Made by a program: the position numbers and the translations under genes. From UMGS1766 sp963660915 (GTDB taxonomy: Bacteria; Bacillota; Clostridia; Oscillospirales; Oscillospiraceae): a DNA stretch of 7,145 bases. Under the pieces are notes generated by a model that was given only the letters and a program-made list of their open reading frames with translations, searched no databases and had not been told where the DNA came from. The stretch covers positions 1 through 7,145 of the forward strand of contig CAVLAO010000084.1 of assembly GCA_963660915.1 (NCBI GenBank), in the 5' to 3' direction. The stretch's first letter is position 1, and every line of letters begins with the position of its first letter. Of this stretch, positions 1-6,986 are shown in pieces.

Positions 1-2
1 GA

Positions 3-1547
3 TATGTCTGCCCGGGTCTGATCGATGGGCATATCCACATCGAAAGCTCCATGCTTTGCGGCCCGGCCTTTGAGCAGGCGGTGCTGCCCCATGGCACCAC
101 TGCGGTGGTCACGGACCCGCACGAGATCTCGAACGTTGCAGGGCTTGACGGCCTGGATTTCATGCTGGAAACGACGAAAAATCTGACGCTTTCAGTTTAT
201 TTCATGCTGCCTTCCTGCGTGCCGGCCACGGATCTGGATGAATCCGGTGCGGTGCTGAACGCGGAACAGCTTCGGCCGTACTACCGCAATCCCCGCGTGC
301 TGGGGCTTGCGGAGCTGATGAACGCCTATGGGACGGTGCGCTGTGACCCGAAAATTCTGCAGAAAATCAGCGACTGCACCGAAGCGGGAAAGATCGTGGA
401 CGGCCATGCACCGCTCCTGAGCGATAAGGACCTCAACGCCTACATTGCAGCCGGCGTTCAGTCCGATCACGAGTGCTCCAACATCGAGGAGGCCATGGAA
501 AAATTCCGGCTCGGACAATACATCATGATCCGGGAAGGAACAGCCGCTAAAAATATGGAGGCCCTGATGCCGCTGTTCCGGGAGCCCTATTGCAGCCGCT
601 GCATGCTGGTGACGGATGATAAGCACCCCGGTGACCTGCTGCGCAGCGGACACATGGACGCTAATATCCGCAAAGCAATCCGGCTGGGTGCAGACCCGGT
701 GCTGGCGGTAAAAATGACAACGCTGGTTCCGGCACAGTACTTCGGGTTAAAGCAGCATGGTGCCGTGGCTCCGGGCTATCTGGCGGACCTGATCGTGGTT
801 TCCAATCTGGAGTCTTTCAGGGTCGAGCAGGTTTACAAGAACGGCACACTGGTGGCCGAGCACGGAAAAACGCTGAAACCTGCATCGCTTAACATCAACC
901 CTGCGCGCTTTGCACGCGTCATGAACTCGTTTGATCTGGATGAGATCACACTTCAGGATCTGGAACTTCGGGAAAGCGGGGAGCAGGAGCGCGTCATCTG
1001 CCTGAACCGGGGCGAACTGCTCACGGAAGAAAAAATCATCCCGTTCCAGCGGCATCCGGGCAAAGCTCCCGGTGTGGACCCGGAACACAATATCGTAAAA
1101 CTGGCGGTGTTTGAGCGGCACCATCACTCCGGCCATGTGGGCATCGGCTTTTTAGGAAACTTCAGCCTGAAATGCGGAGCTGTTGCATCGAGCATCGCGC
1201 ACGATTCCCATAACTTGATCGTGGCAGGGGACAACGATGCCGATATGATGCTGGCCGGAAATACCGTGCGGAAAAACAAAGGCGGGCTTGCATTTGTGGC
1301 GGGTGGACAGGTCGTGGCAGAACTTGCACTCCCGGTCGCCGGACTGATGAGCACTGAAAGTGCAGAGAGTGTTGCGGCAAAAATGCAGGCACTGAACGAT
1401 GCCCTCAAGGCACACGGTGTGGCGGAAGACATCGGCATCTTTATGACCCTCGCCTTTGCCAGCCTTCCGGTCATTCCCAAACTCAGACTGAACACTTACG
1501 GCATCGTTGATGTAACGCAGCAGAAAATCGTTCCGGCTGTTTTTTGA
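3..1547 (+). CDS. ade: Adenine deaminase, 3' part (5' end outside window)
   Basis: Converts adenine to hypoxanthine and ammonia in purine salvage; cytosolic, metal-dependent amidohydrolase family. The open frame extends to the left edge, so the ATG at 51 is internal: the codons before it read PGLIDGHIHIESS, the family's metal-binding HxH signature. Further family blocks follow: HGTTAVVTDPHEISNVAG, then DGHAPLL and SDHECSN in the barrel, then LVTDDKHPGDLL, then GAVAPGYLADLIVV closing the amidohydrolase part. The adenine-deaminase-specific C-terminal domain contains ERHHHSGHVGIGFLG and ASSIAHDSHNLIVAGDND. About 514 residues are visible; the family is usually 570-600, so roughly 60-80 N-terminal residues are missing at the edge. 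No internal gap or frameshift was seen. It ends in TGA 17 nt before a hairpin shared with the convergent transporter gene. The name is secure because the C-terminal domain is absent from other amidohydrolases. Confidence 0.95.
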   Translation, partial: YVCPGLIDGHIHIESSMLCGPAFEQAVLPHGTTAVVTDPHEISNVAGLDGLDFMLETTKNLTLSVYFMLPSCVPATDLDESGAVLNAEQLRPYYRNPRVLGLAELMNAYGTVRCDPKILQKISDCTEAGKIVDGHAPLLSDKDLNAYIAAGVQSDHECSNIEEAMEKFRLGQYIMIREGTAAKNMEALMPLFREPYCSRCMLVTDDKHPGDLLRSGHMDANIRKAIRLGADPVLAVKMTTLVPAQYFGLKQHGAVAPGYLADLIVVSNLESFRVEQVYKNGTLVAEHGKTLKPASLNINPARFARVMNSFDLDEITLQDLELRESGEQERVICLNRGELLTEEKIIPFQRHPGKAPGVDPEHNIVKLAVFERHHHSGHVGIGFLGNFSLKCGAVASSIAHDSHNLIVAGDNDADMMLAGNTVRKNKGGLAFVAGGQVVAELALPVAGLMSTESAESVAAKMQALNDALKAHGVAEDIGIFMTLAFASLPVIPKLRLNTYGIVDVTQQKIVPAVF

Positions 1548-1558
1548 TACGCAATAAC

Positions 1559-1604
1559 AAAAATGCTGCCGGAGACTGACCATTCGGGTCGATCTCCGGC
1601 AGCA
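1559..1604 (-). terminator. Rho-independent terminator between convergent genes
   Basis: A 12-bp perfect stem (1564-1575 with 1593-1604, arm TGCTGCCGGAGA) is followed by a two-pair interruption (one mismatch, one G-U wobble), then GACC/GGTC with a 5-nt loop. Read on the minus strand, the stem is followed at once by five T (1559-1563), so it terminates the AEC transporter transcript, 40 nt past that gene's stop. In the plus direction the stem is followed by an A/T-rich stretch without a T run, so it may also stop adenine deaminase transcripts, but less strongly. A close relative of this hairpin lies at 6992-7032. Confidence 0.85.
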
Positions 1605-1644
1605 GAAATATTTAGTTCAATACATTTCAGGAGCCGTTAGCGTC

Positions 1645-2577
1645 TCAGAGCAATGCTTCAAACAGACCGATCATCAGCGGCATGGTCAGGATGGAGAGCA
1701 GGGTACTCAGAACATAGAGCGCACTGGAATGGGAAGCATCCCGGTCGTAGAGCTGTGCCATGGAAGTGACGGTTGCACAGGACGGCGTAATGGCGGAAAG
1801 ATAGACCGTCATCAGGATGGATTTTCCGTCCGGGATCCAGCTGGAAGCATGGACTGCCCAGAGCAGCAGGACAATGACCAGAGGTACGCCCAGCAGACGC
1901 AGAACCACCGGCAGGTAGTTGCGCGAGGTGCAGAAGACTTTTTTCAGCGGTACTTCGGCGATTGCCATGCCGGCCAGCAGCATTCCCATGGGCCCGATCA
2001 TGTTGCCGATACTGCTCAATGTGCTGGTGATCGGAGCCGGCAGCGAGATGTGCAGCAGGTACAGCAGCGCGCCTGCCACAATGGCAATCAGATTGACGTT
2101 GGTGAGGATCTTTTTCCATTCCAGCTTGGCAGAACCCTGTAGGCAGGCATTTGCATGGGTCCAGAGCAGCACCAGCTGCACAATGACAAAGGCGCAGGAG
2201 TAGACGACGTATTGTTCACCCAGCAGAGCCTGTACCAGAGGAATGACCAGCGCGGCGGCATTGCTGTAAATGATGTTGACCTGCTCCACGGCATCCAGCT
2301 TAAAGGGCCTGCGGAACAGCGCATTCAGCAACAGAAACACAATGTGCATCCCCACTGCGATGCCCATGGAAAAGAGCAGCCCGGTGCGGATCTCCGGCGT
2401 GTCATCAATCTGAAACGCGTTCAGCACGACGCAGGGCATGACCAGATAGACGAAGACCACGGACAGGACTTTGCTGTCCGATGCTTTCAGCAATCCGGTT
2501 TTGACAACGGCATATCCCATCAGCAGGATCAGGAACAATTGTGCGATCTGCTGCATCAACAAAAGACTGACTTGCAT
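1645..2577 (-). CDS. AEC family (auxin efflux carrier-like) transporter
   Basis: A complete 310-residue inner-membrane protein of the AEC family, secondary carriers that in bacteria are linked to export or uptake of small organic acids such as malate; the substrate cannot be read from the sequence. About ten hydrophobic segments fill the whole length, starting with the N-terminal helix (QQIAQLFLILLMGYAVVKTG). Typical family features are the PCVVLNAF segment near residue 50, SNAAALVIPLVQALLG near 105-120, the central hydrophilic KLEWKKILTNVN loop before the second half, and IGPMGMLLAGMAIAEVPLKK. The length is normal for the family. The start is supported by AGAGGGG at 2584-2590, 6 nt upstream of the ATG, and by a promoter at 2616-2644. 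It is a single-gene unit, convergent with adenine deaminase and divergent from the hydrolase. Co-location with purine salvage does not by itself show that purines are its substrate. Confidence 0.9.
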   Translation of the reverse strand: MQVSLLLMQQIAQLFLILLMGYAVVKTGLLKASDSKVLSVVFVYLVMPCVVLNAFQIDDTPEIRTGLLFSMGIAVGMHIVFLLLNALFRRPFKLDAVEQVNIIYSNAAALVIPLVQALLGEQYVVYSCAFVIVQLVLLWTHANACLQGSAKLEWKKILTNVNLIAIVAGALLYLLHISLPAPITSTLSSIGNMIGPMGMLLAGMAIAEVPLKKVFCTSRNYLPVVLRLLGVPLVIVLLLWAVHASSWIPDGKSILMTVYLSAITPSCATVTSMAQLYDRDASHSSALYVLSTLLSILTMPLMIGLFEALL

Positions 2578-2615
2578 TTTGAACCCCTCTTTTGACTTTT
2601 CATGTTTGCAGCACC

Positions 2616-2644
2616 ATCCTACTCTTGGAACCGGATCTCGTCAA
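2616..2644 (-). promoter_or_regulatory. Sigma-A-type promoter for the AEC transporter
   Basis: On the minus strand TTGACG (2639-2644, five of six matches to the -35 consensus) is followed after exactly 17 nt by TAGGAT (2616-2621, four of six matches to the -10 consensus). The predicted start of transcription is near 2609, giving a leader of about 30 nt with AGAGGGG just before the ATG at 2577. The short divergent gap (2578-2700) has no equally good plus-strand promoter for the hydrolase. Confidence 0.6.
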
Positions 2645-2700
2645 GAGAAAAATTGATGGAAGTTCTTGTTTGACAAATCAGAATCGCAGAGGAAAAACCA

Positions 2701-3345
2701 ATGAAAGAAAAAACTTATCAGACTCGTTGCGGAACAATTCACTACTGGGCAAGCGTGTCAAATCCAGATACAGTTACTCTTGTTTTTCTGCCGGGATTGA
2801 CTGCAGATCATAGGCTGTTTGATAAGCAAATTCAGTATTTCAGAGAAAAGCATAATGTTGTGGTATGGGATGCACCGGCACACGCTTCCTCATGGCCGTT
2901 TCGGTTTGATTTTGATTTGTTCGATAAGGCAAAATGGCTGAACGACATATTGAATCAAGAAAGAATCACAAGGCCTGTCATCATCGGGCAGTCTATGGGC
3001 GGATATGTGGGACAGGCTTATGCGCAGCTTTATCCAGACAGAATGACCGGTTTTATCTCCATTGACTCTGCACCGCTGCAACGAAGCTATACGACTTCGG
3101 TTGAAATCTGGCTTTTGAAACGGATGGAACCGGTGTATGCTCATTATCCGTGGAAATTACTCCTGAAATCGGGGACGGAAGGAATTGCCACGTCCGATTA
3201 TGGCAGAAACCTGATGCGTGAAATGATGCTGGTCTATGATGGCAATCAGAAGCGTTATGCGCAAATTGCTGGACATAATTCCAATACAGACAAACCAGAA
3301 CAGGTAAATAGCTTGATAGAAGAATTCGTCGCAAATATTTTATAA
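2701..3345 (+). CDS. Alpha/beta hydrolase, shortened by an apparent in-frame internal deletion
   Basis: A cytosolic alpha/beta-hydrolase-fold protein; substrate unknown. Visible features are the oxyanion-side motif FLPGLTADHRLFD (29-41), the VVVWDAPAHASSWPF strand-loop (53-67), the nucleophile elbow GQSMGG with Ser98, and the histidine motif AGHNSNTDKPEQVN with His192. It is 214 residues; relatives I recall are about 250-270. In those, the segment between the LMREMMLVYDG helix and the GHNSNTD motif holds the strand PALLICGEKD with the catalytic acid. Here YAQIAGH runs straight into NSNTD, so that segment is missing while the frame is kept. With Ser and His present but no acid strand, activity is doubtful. 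The ATG at 2701 is preceded by AGAGG at about 8 nt. By eye the gene is more A/T-rich than its neighbours. It is the first gene of a plus-strand run, 53 nt before the HD gene. Confidence 0.8.
   Translation: MKEKTYQTRCGTIHYWASVSNPDTVTLVFLPGLTADHRLFDKQIQYFREKHNVVVWDAPAHASSWPFRFDFDLFDKAKWLNDILNQERITRPVIIGQSMGGYVGQAYAQLYPDRMTGFISIDSAPLQRSYTTSVEIWLLKRMEPVYAHYPWKLLLKSGTEGIATSDYGRNLMREMMLVYDGNQKRYAQIAGHNSNTDKPEQVNSLIEEFVANIL
3313..3341 (+). promoter_or_regulatory. Candidate promoter in the 3' end of the hydrolase gene, for the HD gene
   Basis: TTGATA (3313-3318) is followed after 17 nt by TATTTT (3336-3341), giving five of six and four of six matches to the sigma-A consensus. The predicted start falls near 3348, about 50 nt before the HD gene's ATG and just before a palindrome at 3353-3368. 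It overlaps the last codons of the hydrolase. A/T-rich sequence makes chance matches likely, so confidence is limited. Confidence 0.35.
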
Positions 3346-3346
3346 C

Positions 3347-3372
3347 AGATAAGTTTATCAAGATAAACATCT
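3347..3372. promoter_or_regulatory. Palindrome, possible repressor operator
   Basis: GTTTATCAAGATAAAC (3353-3368) has perfect 7-bp arms around a 2-nt centre. The symmetry extends outward with AGAT (3347-3350) and ATCT (3369-3372), allowing two unpaired bases on the left side. It lies in the 53-nt gap between the hydrolase and HD genes, just downstream of the candidate promoter, a typical operator position. There is no T run behind it and the stem is A/T-rich, so it is a poor terminator. No regulator gene is present in the window. Confidence 0.4.
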
Positions 3373-3398
3373 GAGTATTAAAAACAGGAGAAAAAATA

Positions 3399-3890
3399 AT
3401 GATGACCATTGCACAGATCATGGAAAAGATGATCGCTTTTTCTGAGGGAAACATTCATGATATCACGCACCTGAGCTGCGTGTGGACCTACGCCAAAACC
3501 ATTGGTGAACTGGAAGGTCTGGACGCAGATACGCAGTTTGTTCTGGAAGTGGCAGCCATCACCCATGATATTGCCTGCCCGCTCTGCCGCAAAAAGTACG
3601 GCAACACCAATGGCAAATATCAGGAGCAGGAGGGAGCCCCGCTGGTGCGGGAGTTTCTGGCAGATACCGGCATGACGGCGGCACAGATCGACCGGGTGGC
3701 CTACCTGGTCGGGCATCACCACAGCCCGGCGCAGATCGACGGCATCGATTATCAGATCCTGATTGAGGCGGATTACATCGTCAATGCGTCCGAAAGTGGG
3801 TACAGCCAGCAGGCAATCCGGACCTTTATGGAACATACCATGAAAACAGCGGCGGGCATCCGGCTGACAAAAACAGTGTTTGGAGTGTAA
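3399..3890 (+). CDS. HD-domain phosphohydrolase
   Basis: A complete 163-residue HD-superfamily protein, predicted to be a cytosolic metal-dependent phosphohydrolase acting on a nucleotide or similar phosphate ester; the substrate is unknown. Metal-ligand candidates are His24 (in HDITHL), the His56-Asp57 doublet (in AAITHDIACPLC), the His106-His107-His108 cluster (in YLVGHHHSP) and Asp125 (in IEADYIVNAS). This order and spacing fit a single, intact HD domain filling the protein. The CPLCRKKYGNT segment after the HD doublet is characteristic of this subfamily as I remember it. The start is the first of two adjacent ATGs, with AGGAG at 3386-3390 and an 8-nt spacer. It stops only 7 nt before the start of the zinc-ribbon NUDIX gene, so the two are almost certainly co-transcribed and possibly translationally coupled. 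No sign of damage. Confidence 0.88.
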   Translation: MMTIAQIMEKMIAFSEGNIHDITHLSCVWTYAKTIGELEGLDADTQFVLEVAAITHDIACPLCRKKYGNTNGKYQEQEGAPLVREFLADTGMTAAQIDRVAYLVGHHHSPAQIDGIDYQILIEADYIVNASESGYSQQAIRTFMEHTMKTAAGIRLTKTVFGV

Positions 3891-3897
3891 CAGGAAA

Positions 3898-4318
3898 ATG
3901 ATTCAGAAGCATTGCTTTGAATGCGGCACGGCATTGATTGAAAAAGAGCTGGAAGAGGAGGGCATTGTGCCGTACTGCCCGAAATGCCAGCAGTATCGTT
4001 TCCCGATGTACAATGGGGCGGTCAGTATGATCGTAGTGGACGAGGAGACCGGGAAAATCCTGCTCATTCAGCAGTACGGCAGGCCTTCTTACATTCTGGT
4101 GGCCGGGTATGTGAACCGCGGCGAGGCGGAAGAACACGCTGATGTGCAACTTTACGGCCTTTGTCAGAACCGCAAAGGCACTGTACATCAACCACGAAGT
4201 GGACCGCTGCAAGTGGTTTGCCCCGCAGGAAGCCAGAGAAAATATCCGTCCTAACAGCCTTGCAGCGGAATTCTTGAATGTGTATCTGGACGAAGTGGGA
4301 AATAAGCCGGAAGTGTAA
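3898..4318 (+). pseudogene. Zinc-ribbon NUDIX hydrolase (NudC-like), broken by an internal deletion that removes the Nudix box
   Basis: The N-terminal part (frame of ATG 3898) shows a zinc ribbon with Cys6, Cys9, Cys27 and Cys30, then the start of a Nudix fold: AVSMIVVDEETGKILLIQQYG and YILVAGYVNRGEAEEHA. Intact relatives continue directly into the Nudix box (REIQEETG-like), which binds catalytic metal. Here that box is absent. From 4139 the recognisable C-terminal part continues in another frame as LMCNFTAFVRTAKALYINHEVD, then KWFAPQEARENIRPNSLAAEFL, to a TAA at 4316-4318. Read without a shift, the protein runs into unrelated sequence and stops at 4252-4254. I estimate about 35 residues are missing. 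The family hydrolyses NAD(H)-like or other nucleoside diphosphate compounds; this copy should be inactive. ATG 3898 is preferred over the TTG at 3880, which would overlap the HD gene and has no ribosome binding site. Confidence 0.82.
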
Positions 4319-4351
4319 AGGTGAAGATGAAAATTGCAGGGGGAATTTGTT

Positions 4352-6503
4352 ATGCTCCAACCCGGACTGTATGAGCAGGTCATCAATAACGCACTGAACA
4401 GCGAGCTTTCGGAGATTCCGGAGGCCCGTAAGTCTACTGCGCCCATTGATGCAGCAGAGGCTTCCAAAGTTCTGGCACAATATCTGACCGATGTTGTGCA
4501 GAAGGGCCTTGAGAATGTGCAGGATAACGGTGGCGGAATTGAAGCACAAATTCAGCTGGCAAATCAGATCGTAAACACCATTCAGACTACTACAAAAGAA
4601 GCTGACTTTGCTTCGCTGGGCGTTGACCAGCGGGCAGAGCAGCTTCTTGCGCTTTTACGGGACAATGACCCACGCCTTGCCATAGGGAAAAGTGCAAAAG
4701 AGCTGGAACGTCCGGAAACCTCGATTGCACAGAGCTCATTGTTCACGGGTGCTATCCATGAGCCGCAGATGTACACCGAGCTGAAAAAGGAAATTATATC
4801 TTCTGACCGCATCGATATGCTGGTGTCCTTTATCAAATGGAGCGGTCTGCGGCTCATTATGGATGAGCTGCGGCAGTTTACACAGAACGGCGGGGAGCTG
4901 CGAATCATCACAACTTCCTATATGGGAGCGACGGATGTGAAAGCAATCGAGGAGCTGCGTCAACTGCCTAACACGAAAATCAAAGTCAGTTATGACACCA
5001 AACGCACCCGGCTCCACGCAAAGACCTATGTGTTTTACCGGAATACCGGCTTTACCACAGCATATGGCTGATTATTTCAATGCGCGTAGCATCCCGTCTA
5101 TGGCGCTGACGGGGAATTCTCCGGACGAGGAACGTAATGCCGCTAAACAGCGGCTCGTTTCCGGGGAGATTCGCTTCATTTTTGTTGTTGATATTTACAA
5201 TGAGGGCGTAGACATTCCGGAAGTCAACACCGTGCTGTTTCTGCGGCCCACGGAATCACTGACCGTGTTTTTGCAACAGCTTGGCCGCGGCCTGCGTCTG
5301 GCTGAAAACAAAGACTGCCTGACCGTGCTGGATTTTATCGGTCAGGCAAATAAAAAATATAACTTTGAGGAGAAGTTTGCGGCGCTGCTTTCCAATACCA
5401 CCCGCAGCGTAAGCCGGGAAATCAAGGAAGGCTTTCTCTCTGCACCCAAAGGCTGCTACATTCAGCTGGAAAAAATCGCGGCAAAATATGTGCTGGATAA
5501 CATCAGTGCATCCTATGACCGTACTTCCGGTCTTGTGGCACGGGCAGCATCCTTCACAGAGGATACCGGCCTGCCGTTGACACTGGGAAACTTCCTCGAC
5601 TACTACCACCTCTCCCCACGAGCGATTTACAGCAAGAAAGTTAAGAATAAAAATATCTGTTTTGCCCGGTTATGTGTTTTAGCCGGTACAGCTTCCGATT
5701 TTACGGAGCCGCTGGAAGAAACTATGACCAAAGCACTTGCACGCCTTGCAGTCATAGATTCTCGCAGATGGATTCGGTTTTTGCTGAACCTTTTGCCTAA
5801 ATTGGACAACACGGACTTTGCTGCTCTATCGCCGGTGGAACAACGGATGCTGCAGATGTTCTACGTGACCGTATGGGGCAAAGTCGCAGAGCATTGGGAT
5901 AATGAAGAGGTTCTCGACAATTTGTATGCTCTCTCGGACAGCCCGGTTTTGCTGAGTGAGTTGCAGGCACTCTTGCAGTATCAGTATAATCGAATCGATT
6001 TCATTGATGAACCGGTAGATGTGGGTTTTGAATGCCCGCTGGACCTGCATTGTACTTATACCCGTGACCAACTTCTGGTGGCGCTGGACTTTTTGAAACC
6101 TGCGACCGTCCGTGAAGGTGTAAAATGGCTGCCGGATAAAAATTTGGACGTGTTCTTTGTGACGCTGAACAAAGCGGACAAAGATTACTCGCCCACCACT
6201 ATGTACAAGGACTATTCCATCAACGAGAGCCTGTTCCATTGGCAGAGCCAAAGCACAACTGCAGAAAATTCGGCCACCGGTCAGAGGTATATCCACCACA
6301 GGGAAAAGGGAAGCCGTGTGTTGCTGTTCGTCCGTGAGTTCAAGGCAGACTCCCGTTTTGGCGGTGCGGCTGCCTACACCTATTTGGGTACAGTGAACTA
6401 TGTGAAGCATGAAGGTTCCCGTCCGATGAACATCACATGGAAGCTGGATCGTCCGATTCCGGCAAAGTTCCTCAAAAAGACCAACAAATTGGTGGTCGGT
6501 TAA
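4352..6503 (+). pseudogene. PLD-nuclease / SF2 helicase / DUF3427 protein, broken by a large internal deletion and frame change
   Basis: The 5' part (4352-5065) encodes a helical N-terminal region and the first half of a phospholipase-D-like nuclease domain, up to RLHAKTYVFYRNTGFTTAY with the HxK motif. In intact relatives a GSSN-type turn, the rest of the PLD domain and helicase motifs I-IV follow. Here the sequence jumps at 5063-5066 (TATG) to MADYFNARSIPSMALTG, in a different frame. From there it reads VDIYNEGVDIP (motif V region), FLQQLGRGLRL (motif VI arginine fingers) and a C-terminal DUF3427 domain containing FHWQSQS, ending at 6503. Walker A and B are absent. The upstream frame stops at 5069-5071. 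I estimate 300-450 residues lost, from memory of family length. ATG 4352 has AGGGGG 8 nt upstream. The 3' half has an ATG at 5064 but no visible ribosome binding site, so it is probably not translated. Such proteins act on DNA and occur near restriction or defence genes. Confidence 0.85.
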
Positions 6504-6515
6504 AAGGAGAACATT

Positions 6516-6923
6516 ATGAAAACGATTCGTGTTGTGGCTGCGGTGATCTGCGACTCCATGCAAATAAAGCACAAAATCTACTCAACCGCCCGCGGCTATG
6601 GAGACTATAAAGGTCAGTGGGAGTTTCCGGGCGGAAAAATTGAGCCGGGTGAAACCCCACAGCAGGCATTGAAACGGGAAATCGAAGAAGAACTGGATAC
6701 AGAAATTGCCGTAGGAGACCGGATTGGAACGATTGAATACGATTATCCGACGTTTCATCTTTCGATGGACTGCTTCTGGTGTGAAGTGATTTCCGGCAAC
6801 CTTGTTCTGAAAGAAGCGGAAGCCGCGCGGTGGCTGACAAAAGATGACTTCGATTCCGTTCCATGGCTCCCGGCGGATCAGACTATTTTGGGCGTTATCA
6901 AAAGCTCGATGCAGGAAAAATAA
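6516..6923 (+). CDS. MutT-like NUDIX hydrolase (8-oxo-dGTP diphosphatase family)
   Basis: A complete 135-residue single-domain NUDIX protein, likely a cytosolic nucleoside triphosphate pyrophosphatase of the MutT/CTP-pyrophosphohydrolase group that hydrolyses damaged or unwanted (d)NTPs. The Nudix box spans about residues 40-62: Gly40, Glu46, then Arg54-Glu55 and Glu58-Glu59 as metal ligands, in the wording GGKIEPGE and REIEEELDTEI. The usual glycine near the end of the box is Asp here, which is common in this subgroup. KGQWEFPGG just before the box and the C-terminal EAARWLTKDDFDSVPWLPAD segment are typical MutT features. AAGGAG at 6504-6509 with a 6-nt spacer supports the start. It begins 12 nt after the helicase stop codon and so belongs to the same transcript. 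Unlike the NUDIX gene upstream, this one shows no damage. The exact substrate cannot be told from the sequence. Confidence 0.9.
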   Translation: MKTIRVVAAVICDSMQIKHKIYSTARGYGDYKGQWEFPGGKIEPGETPQQALKREIEEELDTEIAVGDRIGTIEYDYPTFHLSMDCFWCEVISGNLVLKEAEAARWLTKDDFDSVPWLPADQTILGVIKSSMQEK

Positions 6924-6940
6924 AAACTGCTTCGATAAGT

Positions 6941-6966
6941 GCAAAACCGGCATAGCGGTTTCTTGC
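6941..6966 (+). terminator. Weak hairpin behind the MutT-like gene
   Basis: GCAA-AACCG (6941-6949) pairs with CGGTT-TTGC (6956-6966, with a 2-nt bulge) around a 6-nt loop, 18 nt after the MutT stop codon. The descending arm is T-rich but no clean T run follows. It may be a weak terminator for the plus-strand run, with the stronger hairpin at 6992-7032 behind it. Confidence 0.3.
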
Positions 6967-6986
6967 GATGCTGAATGCACGGTAAT

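Noticed and set aside
192..1583. Minus-strand open frames opposite adenine deaminase
   Set aside because: All are antisense to a strongly conserved enzyme and show no domain or start signal.
1729..2595. Several plus-strand open frames opposite the AEC transporter
   Set aside because: Their translations are rich in Gln, His and Asp with no fold-like pattern, as expected from the complement of a hydrophobic membrane protein. The minus-strand transporter accounts for the region.
2670..2675. TTGACA as a -35 box for the hydrolase gene
   Set aside because: It lies only 26 nt before the ATG at 2701, no -10 element fits at 16-18 nt, and a start there would overlap the ribosome binding site.
4141..4254. 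Tail of the NUDIX frame from 4141 as a novel C-terminal domain
   Set aside because: The same bases read in the next frame give an excellent match to the family's own C-terminal part, so the in-frame tail is out-of-frame sequence.
4992..5063. ATG at 4992 as the start of the helicase 3' half
   Set aside because: The residues before MADYF in this frame come from reading the PLD part out of frame; the homologous protein starts only at the junction. It is an artefact of the deletion.
5055..5075. Programmed ribosomal frameshift in the helicase
   Set aside because: No slippery heptamer or clear stimulatory structure is visible, and a shift would not restore the missing Walker A and B region.
5826..6572. 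Minus-strand open frame of 248 codons opposite the helicase 3' half and the start of the MutT gene
   Set aside because: It lies antisense to the well-conserved DUF3427 region, spans two genes, has no recognisable domain and no ribosome binding site; it is a shadow of the plus-strand coding frame.
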